Shown: positions 7,167-13,885 of the stretch, piece after piece
Layout of the letters: each line of letters opens with the position of its first letter
How positions within the stretch are numbered: the first letter of the stretch is position 1
DNA from: Rhodoferax sp.
GTDB taxonomy: Bacteria > Pseudomonadota > Gammaproteobacteria > Burkholderiales > Burkholderiaceae_C
Direction: 5' to 3'
NCBI GenBank assembly: GCA_021737905.1
Contig: JAIPDA010000004.1
Coordinates: forward strand, 1-25,744
Length of the DNA: 25,744 nt
Program-made: the position numbers and the translations under genes
The notes under the pieces: generated by a model
The model's database searches: none
What the model saw: only the letters and a program-made list of their open reading frames with translations
What the model was told of the DNA's origin: nothing

Positions 7167-8540
7167 TTAAGTTTTGGCCGGACCGGTCCAGACCGTCTTG
7201 ATGTTGGTGAATTCGTGCAGCCCCAAATAGCCCAGTTCACGACCATAGCCGGACTGCTTGGTGCCGCCAAAGGGCAGGCGAGGGTCAGAGGCCACCATGC
7301 CGTTCACAAAAACGGCGCCGCAATCGATCTGGTGCGTCAACAAGCGCGCCCGGTCCATGTCGCGGGTCCATAAAGAGGCACCCAAACCGAAAGGCGTGCC
7401 GTTGGCCACCGTGATCGCTTCGTCCACCGACTTCACCCGGATGATGGCCGCTGCGGGGCCGAAGGTTTCTTCTCTGGCAACCGTCATGGCGGGCGAGACA
7501 TGGTCAAGCACCGTAGGTTGATAGAAAGCGCCAGGCCCCTCCATGGGGTTTCCACCCGTGAGTAACTTGGCCCCCTCCCCGACCGAGGCCACCACCTGTG
7601 CATGCAGTTCATCGCGCAGGTTGCGACGCGCCATCGAGCCGATGGTGCTGGCAGGGGCAAACGGGTCGCCGACCACGAGCTTTTGCGTGATCGCTACAAA
7701 GGCGTCCACGAAGCGCCCGGCCACGGACTCTTCAACAATGAAACGCTTGGACGAAATGCAGCTTTGCCCGGTGTTTTGAAAGCGCGCCTTCACGCCCACC
7801 GCAGCAGCGGCCTCGATGTCGGCATCGGCCAGCACGATGAAGGGGTCCGAGCCGCCGAGTTCAAGCACCTGTTTTTTCAGCGCCTGTCCGGCCACCGACG
7901 CAATGCTGCGGCCCACCGGCGTCGAGCCGGTGAAAGTAACGGCGGCAATGCGATCGTCCTGAATCAATCGGGGAACCGCAGAAGCGCCCACCATCATGGT
8001 GCAAAACAAACCCTCGGGCAGCCCGGCGTCTTTGAACACCTGCTCCAGCGCCATCGCGCATTGCGGCACGTTGCTGGCGTGCTTGAGCACCATCCCGTTG
8101 CCGCCAATGAGCACCGGTGCAGCCGCGCGCATGACCTGCCAGAAAGGATAGTTCCAGGGCATCACGGCCAGCACCAGACCCAGCGGGTCGTAGACGATGC
8201 GGCTGTCGGTGGCGGCGCTGGCAACCACCTGGTCGGCCAGAAAAACCGGGCCTTGCTCGGCATAAAAATCAAAGTTCCAGGCGCATTTCTCGACTTCGCC
8301 GAGTGCTTCGCTCAGGGGCTTGCCCATCTCCAGGCTGATGATGCGGGCCAGCGCTTCTTTTTGCTGGCGCAGTGTTGCAGCGACCTTGTTCAGGTGGGGG
8401 CGGCGCGCCTGCACGTCCAGTTGGGCCCAGCTTTTTTGTGCCTTGGCCGCTTGCGCCAATTGGCGGTCAATTTGCTGCTCGGTGTGGACTGCAAACTCGG
8501 CAAGCAGCTGGTCGGTGGCGGGATTGATGGAGGAGATCAT
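7167..8540 (-). CDS. NAD(P)-dependent aldehyde dehydrogenase, succinate-semialdehyde dehydrogenase-like
   Basis: The 457-residue product is a complete aldehyde dehydrogenase. Key residues are all present: Asn130 in PWNYPFW, Glu227 in LELGGSDPF, and the catalytic Cys261 in NTGQSCISSKRFIV. The compact length, the opening MISSINPATDQLLAEF and the C-terminal PFGGTKQSGYGRELG resemble the GabD/Sad type that oxidises succinate semialdehyde and related short aldehydes. Substrate range within this family is broad, so no gene symbol is given. It lies 11 bases downstream of the Ldh_2 gene and 31 bases upstream of the VOC gene, consistent with one operon in which a hydroxy acid or aldehyde intermediate is oxidised step by step. 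Confidence 0.9.
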   Translation of the reverse strand: MISSINPATDQLLAEFAVHTEQQIDRQLAQAAKAQKSWAQLDVQARRPHLNKVAATLRQQKEALARIISLEMGKPLSEALGEVEKCAWNFDFYAEQGPVFLADQVVASAATDSRIVYDPLGLVLAVMPWNYPFWQVMRAAAPVLIGGNGMVLKHASNVPQCAMALEQVFKDAGLPEGLFCTMMVGASAVPRLIQDDRIAAVTFTGSTPVGRSIASVAGQALKKQVLELGGSDPFIVLADADIEAAAAVGVKARFQNTGQSCISSKRFIVEESVAGRFVDAFVAITQKLVVGDPFAPASTIGSMARRNLRDELHAQVVASVGEGAKLLTGGNPMEGPGAFYQPTVLDHVSPAMTVAREETFGPAAAIIRVKSVDEAITVANGTPFGLGASLWTRDMDRARLLTHQIDCGAVFVNGMVASDPRLPFGGTKQSGYGRELGYLGLHEFTNIKTVWTGPAKT

Positions 8541-8551
8541 GGTCGGAGTTC

Positions 8552-9616
8552 TTAAATGAGGGGTGCAATGCCCAGCTCCCGGGCCAGGGACTGGAGTTCG
8601 GTGACAAGGGCGTTGACAATGGGAATGCCGCCGCTCTGGTAGCGCTGGCGGCGCTCGTGGCTTTGTTCGCCGGGCAGCCAGATGCGGTCCACGCCGGGCA
8701 GCTTTTCGCTGCCGCGGATGTCTTTGACCAGCGCATCGACCGCGTGCTTGAAGACCGCCGGATCGCCGAAGGCGCTCAGGTCAATCACCAAAATAGCCTG
8801 GCCGGTGTTGGTGACAGTGACATGGTCAGCGTTGAAGTCCACCACCTCACGCCCCATGGCCGCGCCGCCCAGCGTACCGGCCAGCAGGCCGACGATGAGC
8901 GCCAGTCCATAGCCCTTGTGCTCGCCGATCGGCAATAAAAAGCCTTCTTCGGCGCGCTTCGGATCGGTCAGCGGTTTGCCCTGGCGGTCGATCATCCAGC
9001 CCTCGGGCATCATCTCGCCGCGCTTGGCTTTGGCCTTGACCTTGCCGTACGCGGCCACCGTGGTCGCCATGTCGAGCACCACCGGCGGCTCGTCGGCGGT
9101 TGGAATGCCGGCGGCAATCGGGTTGGTCGACAGCAGCATGTCCATACCGCCCCAGGGCGGCAGATGGTTGGCGTTGCCCACGGCAAAGTACAGGCCCAGC
9201 ATGTCGTGCTGCAAGGGCTTGCGCGCATACAAAGAAGCCGGGCCGGCATGGTTGCTAAAGCGGGTGCTGACCCAGGCCACGCCGCACTGCCGGGCTTTTT
9301 CAATCGCCAGGTCCACCGCATGCGACACCACCAGGTGCCCCATGCCGTTGTCACCATCGACCACGGCCATGGCAGCGCGCTCATGCACCACCTTGATGAC
9401 CGGGTTTTTGTTGATGCCGCCGGCCTGTATGCGCTTGATGTACATGGGCAGGCGGATCACGCCATGGCCGTCAGAGCCCTGCATGTCGGCCTCGGCCATC
9501 AAAGTGGCGACCTTGTAGGCGTCGGCCTGCGGCAAGCCTTGGCTGCTCAGCGCAGCTTCAATAAAATCTCGAAGCGCCTCGAAACTCAGGATGGTGGAAT
9601 TGGCCTGGGGGTTCAA
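8552..9616 (-). CDS. Ldh_2 family malate/L-lactate-type dehydrogenase (TTG start)
   Basis: This 354-residue protein belongs to the Ldh_2 family of NAD(P)H-dependent 2-oxo acid reductases and 2-hydroxy acid dehydrogenases (malate, ureidoglycolate, sulfolactate, diketogulonate). Family landmarks are SDGHGVIRLPMY (48-59, with catalytic His51), SNHAGPASLYA, GMDMLLSTNPIAAG, VLDMATTVAAYGK and GEHKGYGLALI. The first in-frame ATG would be at residue 40 and would remove the first conserved helices, so the TTG at 9616 is taken as start, preceded by AAAGG nine bases upstream. It is the first gene of the minus-strand catabolic block. Which 2-hydroxy acid it handles cannot be told from sequence alone. Confidence 0.9.
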   Translation of the reverse strand: MNPQANSTILSFEALRDFIEAALSSQGLPQADAYKVATLMAEADMQGSDGHGVIRLPMYIKRIQAGGINKNPVIKVVHERAAMAVVDGDNGMGHLVVSHAVDLAIEKARQCGVAWVSTRFSNHAGPASLYARKPLQHDMLGLYFAVGNANHLPPWGGMDMLLSTNPIAAGIPTADEPPVVLDMATTVAAYGKVKAKAKRGEMMPEGWMIDRQGKPLTDPKRAEEGFLLPIGEHKGYGLALIVGLLAGTLGGAAMGREVVDFNADHVTVTNTGQAILVIDLSAFGDPAVFKHAVDALVKDIRGSEKLPGVDRIWLPGEQSHERRQRYQSGGIPIVNALVTELQSLARELGIAPLI

Positions 9617-10049
9617 GATGAAAAACCTTTTAAACGGGCCGGTGGCATTGGCATTGAAAAAATGATCAACATGAGAGTCAATAGCTTGATAAAGGTGAAG
9701 TGGCTTACTTTAAAAAACGCCTGTTGCCTTGTCCAATGCTGAATTCGTTGAAGTCCATATCAATTTGCTATTTAAAAGAGTTAAGCACTTCCAGGCCGCA
9801 GAAAGCCAAACGCAGCCCGCTTGAAGCGGCAAAGCTCAGGTAAATTCAAACAAGCACCGGTGGAATTGACAAAATTTCTGTTTATTCACACTTTTCTGAC
9901 GAAAAATCGATAAATGAATTTTTTAGATATACTTAAAACCGTTTTTTACAAAAATATGAGTTCTTAAGTTTAATTTTTACAAAAATCCCATGGGCGACAA
10001 TGTTGGTCACAGGCTAGCAACACACGCTGCTTGGCAAGTAGGAAAAAAA
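9617..10049. promoter_or_regulatory. AT-rich divergent intergenic region between Ldh_2 and the HTH-REC regulator gene
   Basis: This 433-base gap separates two outward-facing genes and holds no convincing gene. The right half (about 9880-9990) is very AT-rich compared with its surroundings. It contains a TATACT box (9928-9933), with a weak TCGATA (9907-9912) 15 bases before it, as a possible promoter for the regulator, and a TTGACA at 9866-9871. CCATATCAA at 9755-9763 also occurs upstream of dctP. Two copies of a 13-base repeat are listed separately. Confidence 0.5.
9943..9986. repeat. Two phased copies of TTTTTACAAAAAT, candidate operator
   Basis: The 13-base sequence TTTTTACAAAAAT occurs at 9943-9955 and 9974-9986, 31 bases apart, close to three helical turns. 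Each copy is nearly symmetric (ATTTTT-AC-AAAAAT in the second). They lie 64-107 bases upstream of the regulator start and could bind its HTH domain or bend the DNA. Confidence 0.45.
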
Positions 10050-10694
10050 ATGGCTGTTGACTTTGTTGGCATTGGTGAAGCGGCTCAAATTTTGGGCTTG
10101 TCACGCACATCTGTTCAAAAATTGGTTGACTCGGGTCAGCTGCCGGCGGTCAAGACAAACGGCGGCCACCGGCGGATTTTGCGCAGCTCGATTGACGCCC
10201 TGGATCAAAAAATGGGGCCTAAGGCTATGCTGCGTCTAGCCACCTTAAACCGGGGCAACAGGCCACAGGGTCTGCCCAACGCACGCCCTGCCTCCCAGCA
10301 AGTCAATGTCTTGATCGTGGAAGATGACGATGTTTCGGCCCTCGCCCTGATCAGCATGTTCGAAACCCATTACCCGCAAGTGCGTTGCACCGTCGCCACC
10401 GATGGCCTGGACGCCGTGATGCAACTCGAACGGATTCGCCCCAATTTACTCATCACCGACCTCAACATGGAGCCCTTTGACGGCTTTCGTCTGCTCAGCA
10501 TGATGGGCAGCCATGCGGAATACTGCTCCATTTCCACCCTCGTGCTGTCTGGCTTGAGCATGGAAGAGATCGAGCGCCGGGGCGGCCTGCCGCCTGGCGT
10601 GCTGTTTTTCCCCAAACCGATTAACATGGAAAGAATGCGCGGCTTTTTGGATGCGCACGTGCAAATTCATCTCAAGCAAGGCCTGTCTGAATGA
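10050..10694 (+). CDS. Response regulator with N-terminal excisionase/MerR-like HTH and C-terminal receiver domain
   Basis: The 214-residue product starts with a helix-turn-helix of the excisionase type (VGIGEAAQILGLSRTSVQKL, residues 6-25, with the wing TNGGHRRI at 36-43), then a linker (about 52-84), then a full receiver domain (86-205). Receiver residues are intact: acidic Glu91/Asp92/Asp93, phospho-acceptor Asp137 in LLITDLNM, Ser167 and Lys189 in FPKPI. It should bind DNA and be switched by phosphorylation in the cytoplasm. Most response regulators have the receiver first, so this order is reversed. The start at 10050 is chosen because AAGTAGGA lies six bases upstream; an in-frame ATG at 9990 would add 20 residues outside the HTH fold. 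It overlaps the Hpt gene by four bases. Confidence 0.9.
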   Translation: MAVDFVGIGEAAQILGLSRTSVQKLVDSGQLPAVKTNGGHRRILRSSIDALDQKMGPKAMLRLATLNRGNRPQGLPNARPASQQVNVLIVEDDDVSALALISMFETHYPQVRCTVATDGLDAVMQLERIRPNLLITDLNMEPFDGFRLLSMMGSHAEYCSISTLVLSGLSMEEIERRGGLPPGVLFFPKPINMERMRGFLDAHVQIHLKQGLSE

Positions 10695-11083
10695 CGCCGC
10701 AGCAAACGCACATAGACCTTCATCGACTGAACAGCCAGATTGGCAATCGCTCAGACCTGTTGAGCCGGCTGGCCGATGCTTTCATTCGTCAACTCGCGCC
10801 TTGGCAAACTGACTTTGCACAGAGCCTGCAGGCTGGCGACGCTGAAGGCGTCGGCAAACTTCTGCACAAAATGAAGGGCAGTTGTCATGCCGTGAGTGCA
10901 ACGGCCGCAGCCCTGGCATTTGAAAAAGCTGAACAGACCCTGGCACTGGCAGCCCAACGACAACAAACCGGCTCAAGTAAATCGCTCGATTGGAATGGCA
11001 ACGAACTGCTGGTCACACTGAGCGAAATAGAAGCAGAATTCAAACGCATAGTGGCCGCCCAATCAAGCCATTCGCCGGGCTGA
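10691..11083 (+). CDS. Histidine phosphotransfer (Hpt) domain protein
   Basis: This 130-residue, probably all-helical protein contains the Hpt motif LLHKMKGSCHAVSA (57-70), in which His59 is the expected phosphorylated residue and Lys62-Gly63 follow in the usual spacing. Hpt proteins shuttle phosphate between receiver domains in multi-step phosphorelays and have no catalytic activity of their own. The ATG overlaps the stop of the preceding regulator gene as ATGA, so the two are very likely translationally coupled and act together. No histidine kinase or hybrid kinase gene is present in the window, so the phosphate donor must be encoded elsewhere. Length and domain content are normal for a stand-alone Hpt protein. 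Confidence 0.88.
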   Translation: MTPQQTHIDLHRLNSQIGNRSDLLSRLADAFIRQLAPWQTDFAQSLQAGDAEGVGKLLHKMKGSCHAVSATAAALAFEKAEQTLALAAQRQQTGSSKSLDWNGNELLVTLSEIEAEFKRIVAAQSSHSPG

Positions 11084-11166
11084 CTGGCTACAATCCAAGG
11101 CTGAAGGATGAGCCAAGAGAGCAGCCGGATACACCGGTATGCGCTGACGCTTTGTCACCTGCCACC

Positions 11167-11619
11167 ATGAACACTTTCAAGTCGCTGATCATCCTTTGCG
11201 CCGCATCAACGCTCATGGCCTGCGCCAATGTAGACCTGGGCACAAGCAAAGACAGTGCCGCTCCCCCTGAGGCCTCAGCCAAGCAACTGGCCGGCGACAT
11301 GCCCATACCCCAAGGCGCCACAGTCAGGCCGCAAGAATCTTTGGTGATGGGTTCAGGAAATCGCTGGATGGGCCGCATCAGCTTGACCGTACCGGGCGAG
11401 CCTCAAGCTGTTTTTGCTTACTTCCGTGACGGCCTGCCCGGCTCAGGCTGGGCGCTGACATCGAGCTCTTACTCCAAACTGAGCTTGCTGACTTTCAGCA
11501 AAGGTGACAGGGTTGCCACAGTTCAGCTGCAGGTTTCCAACTTCGGCGCTAACGAGGTGACCATCACGGTCACGCCGGCAGTGACACCCGCCGGCAGACC
11601 GGCAGCTGCTACGCCCTGA
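11167..11619 (+). CDS. Small putative lipoprotein of unknown function
   Basis: The 150-residue product has an N-terminal signal sequence (MNTFKSLIILCAASTLMAC) ending in a lipobox-like LMAC with Cys19, so it is probably a membrane-anchored lipoprotein. The mature part has a disordered alanine/serine-rich stretch (about 25-42) followed by a compact region with MPIPQGATV, GNRWMGRISLTVPG, AVFAYFRDGLPGSGW and a repeating beta pattern up to VTITVTP. I do not recognise a named family. The start is set by the signal sequence, since no good ribosome site is visible; a longer open frame from 10990 would overlap the Hpt gene. It lies 83 bases downstream of the Hpt gene on the same strand and may be separately expressed. 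Confidence 0.75.
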   Translation: MNTFKSLIILCAASTLMACANVDLGTSKDSAAPPEASAKQLAGDMPIPQGATVRPQESLVMGSGNRWMGRISLTVPGEPQAVFAYFRDGLPGSGWALTSSSYSKLSLLTFSKGDRVATVQLQVSNFGANEVTITVTPAVTPAGRPAAATP

Positions 11620-11657
11620 GCTTGCTCAGCAGTGGCGCATTGACTTGAGCGCGGCGA

Positions 11658-12989
11658 TCAGGCCTCGGGTGATGTCCGGCTGGCCAGCACGGTGTCTATG
11701 CGTTTGCCGTCCAGGCCCGTGATCTCAAAACACCAGCCTGCAGTTTCAATTTTTTCTCCCTTGGCCGGCAAGCGACCCGAGACGCTTTGCAACAAGCCAG
11801 CCACCGTGTTGTAGCGGCCACGCTCTTCGCCCGGCAGCTGCCGGATGTCCAGCCTGGCCTTGAGTTCGGACACCGGCATCACGCCATCGAGCAGCCAGCT
11901 GCCATCGGCGCGCTGGGTTGCCCAGGCGTCCACCTGCGCGCCGGGCTGAAGCTCACCCGTGATGGCTTCCAGCATGTCCAGTGGCGTCATCATCCCCTGT
12001 ACCACACCGTATTCGTCAACCACCAGCAAGATACGGGTGGAGCGTTCGCGGTACTGCTCAAGCAACTCCATGCCGCTGAGCGACTCGGGCACAAAAACCG
12101 CCGGCAGGGTGCAGTCCGCAACGCGCTTTGCCTGAACAGCAGTGCCGTTTGCATCGGCTTGCGACTGCGCCAGCAGATCGCTTGACTTGACCACGCCCAC
12201 CACTTCATCGAGGCTGCCACGGCACACCGGGTACCAGGAATGTCCGGTGACGCTGGCTTTGGCAATGGCCTGCGGCAGTGTGTCGTTCGCTTCTAGCCAT
12301 TGAATTTCAGAGCGCGGCAACATCAGGGATGTCAGCTGGCGGTCGTCAAGCGAAAAAACGTTTTGCACCATCTGGTGCTCATGCTCTTCGATCAAGCCGG
12401 CGCTCACGCCCTCTTCCAGACTGGCGGTGATTTCTTCCTCGGTGACAGCCCGACTGGCTTCGTTGTCTACACGCAGAAGTTTCAGCACAACATGGGTGCT
12501 GAATGAAAGCAGGCGTACAAAAGGCCGCGCGCCTATGGCGACCCACATCATGGGACGCGCGACCAGCCGGGCAACCGTTTCGGGGTAAAGCTGGCCAATG
12601 CGCTTGGGCACCAACTCGCCGAAAACGATGGTGATGTAGGTGATAACCACCACCACCAGCGCCGTGGCCGAGATGTCGGCAGCTCGCACCGACACGCCCC
12701 AGGTCTGTATCAGGGCAGACAATGCGCCGCTGAACGCTGCCTCCCCGATGATGCCGTTGAGCATACCGATCGAGGTGATGCCCACCTGCACAGACGATAA
12801 AAACTGCGTCGGGTTGGCCAGCAAGCTCAGTGCGGCCTGCGAGCCCTTGTCGCCGGCTTCAGCCGCCGCCGTCAGGCGCGCTTTACGGCTCGATGCGAGC
12901 GCCAGCTCCGACATGGCGAACACGCCATTGAGCAAGGTCAGCAAGACGATCAGCAAAATATCCATGAAAGCAGACGAAAATGAAGACAT
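11658..12989 (-). CDS. CNNM/CBS domain membrane protein (hemolysin C/CorC-like, UPF0053)
   Basis: The 443-residue product has an N-terminal DUF21/CNNM transmembrane domain (about residues 8-190; MDILLIVLLTLLNGVFAMSELAL and ITYITIVFGELVPKRIG are typical), a CBS pair (about 210-330, with LMLPRSEIQWL and RILLVVDEYGVVQGMMT), and a C-terminal CorC_HlyC domain (about 345-435, ending GKRIDTVLA). Related proteins act in magnesium/cobalt efflux or regulation; the old hemolysin label is not functional evidence. The ATG at 12989 overlaps the start codon of the divergent apaH gene. A second in-frame ATG at 12965 gives the more typical MDILL opening, and neither has a clear ribosome site, so the start is uncertain by eight residues. 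Confidence 0.9.
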   Translation of the reverse strand: MSSFSSAFMDILLIVLLTLLNGVFAMSELALASSRKARLTAAAEAGDKGSQAALSLLANPTQFLSSVQVGITSIGMLNGIIGEAAFSGALSALIQTWGVSVRAADISATALVVVVITYITIVFGELVPKRIGQLYPETVARLVARPMMWVAIGARPFVRLLSFSTHVVLKLLRVDNEASRAVTEEEITASLEEGVSAGLIEEHEHQMVQNVFSLDDRQLTSLMLPRSEIQWLEANDTLPQAIAKASVTGHSWYPVCRGSLDEVVGVVKSSDLLAQSQADANGTAVQAKRVADCTLPAVFVPESLSGMELLEQYRERSTRILLVVDEYGVVQGMMTPLDMLEAITGELQPGAQVDAWATQRADGSWLLDGVMPVSELKARLDIRQLPGEERGRYNTVAGLLQSVSGRLPAKGEKIETAGWCFEITGLDGKRIDTVLASRTSPEA

Positions 12990-13857
12990 GGCACTTTACT
13001 TCATCGGTGACCTGCAGGGCTGCCACGAGCCTTTGCAGCGACTTTTACGCATCATTGATTTCTCGCCCAGCCGCGACACCATCTACCTGCTGGGCGACCT
13101 GGTCAACCGCGGCCCGGACTCGCTGGCCCTGCTGCAAACCCTGGCAGACATGGGTGATTCAGCCCGGTGCCTGCTCGGCAACCACGACCTGCACCTGCTG
13201 ATGGTGGGCTACGGCCTGCGCCCGCAGCACCGCGGTGACACCCTGGATGCGATCCTGCAATCGCCGCAAAATGCCGCCTGGCTGGACTGGGTTCGCCACC
13301 AACACATGGCCTTGCAGGTTGAAGGCTGGCTGTTGGTGCATGCCGGCGTGCTGCCGCAGTGGACGGCTAAGCGCACGCTGGAGCTGGCCGGCGAAGTCGA
13401 GCAAGCGCTGCGCAGTCCGCATTTCATGGATTTTTTGACCGGCATGTACGGCAACACGCCAGCGCTCTGGCACGAGGACCTGCGCGGCAAGGACCGGCTG
13501 CGCGTGATCGTCAATGCGCTCACACGCCTGCGCTTTTGCAGCCCGCAGGGTGAAATGGAGTTTCAAACGAAAGGCGCGGCCAGCACAGCGCCCCAGGGCT
13601 TCATGCCCTGGTTCCATGTGCCGGGGCGGCTCACGGCGGGCACGCCGATTGCTTTTGGCCATTGGTCCACCGTGGGACTGGATGCGCTGGACACCGGGCC
13701 ACACCTGCGTGACAACACCCTGGCGCTGGACACGGGTTGCGTCTGGGGCGGCTGCCTGACAGCGGCACGCCTGGGCCAGACGACCGGCGCCTATGAATTG
13801 ATCGCGGTTGGGTGTGAAGCCATGAAGTCAAACAAAAAAAGCCCGGCATCGCAATGA
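12988..13857 (+). CDS. apaH: Symmetrical bis(5'-nucleosyl)-tetraphosphatase ApaH
   Basis: The 289-residue enzyme hydrolyses diadenosine tetraphosphate to two ADP and, in related bacteria, also removes Np4N caps from RNA. The metallophosphoesterase motifs are all present: GDLQGCH (7-13), GDLVNRGPDS (36-45) and GNHD (64-67), with later HAGV and FGHWST supplying further metal and phosphate contacts. The ATG at 12988 gives the standard MALYFIGDLQGC opening; a longer frame from 12640 overlaps the divergent membrane protein gene and is not real. The start codon overlaps that of the CNNM gene on the other strand by two bases. Its stop codon lies inside the loop of a terminator hairpin. Confidence 0.96.
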   Translation: MALYFIGDLQGCHEPLQRLLRIIDFSPSRDTIYLLGDLVNRGPDSLALLQTLADMGDSARCLLGNHDLHLLMVGYGLRPQHRGDTLDAILQSPQNAAWLDWVRHQHMALQVEGWLLVHAGVLPQWTAKRTLELAGEVEQALRSPHFMDFLTGMYGNTPALWHEDLRGKDRLRVIVNALTRLRFCSPQGEMEFQTKGAASTAPQGFMPWFHVPGRLTAGTPIAFGHWSTVGLDALDTGPHLRDNTLALDTGCVWGGCLTAARLGQTTGAYELIAVGCEAMKSNKKSPASQ

Positions 13858-13867
13858 GCCGGGCTTT
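13838..13867. terminator. Bidirectional Rho-independent terminator between apaH and the DEAD-box helicase gene
   Basis: AAAGCCCGGC (13838-13847) and GCCGGGCTTT (13858-13867) form a perfect ten-pair stem with a ten-base loop. On the minus strand it is followed by a run of seven T counting the stem end, a strong terminator for the helicase gene. On the plus strand the tail is TTTGTTT. The apaH stop codon (13855-13857) is in the loop. Confidence 0.85.
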
Positions 13868-13885
13868 GTTTCAAGAGCGCAGCGC

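Noticed and set aside
7602..8555. 317-codon open frame opposite the aldehyde dehydrogenase
   Set aside because: Antisense shadow of a gene with intact catalytic residues; no motif of its own.
9990..10049. Earlier ATG for the HTH-REC regulator
   Set aside because: The extra 20 residues lie outside the HTH fold, and a good ribosome site (AAGTAGGA) sits before the ATG at 10050.
11616..11629. CTGAGC-TT-GCTCAG as a terminator after the lipoprotein gene
   Set aside because: The two-base loop is too short for a stable RNA hairpin without opening the stem, and there is no T run after it.
12640..12987. Upstream extension of the apaH reading frame
   Set aside because: It lies antisense to the CNNM membrane protein gene, and the conserved ApaH opening MALYFIGDLQGC begins at 12988.
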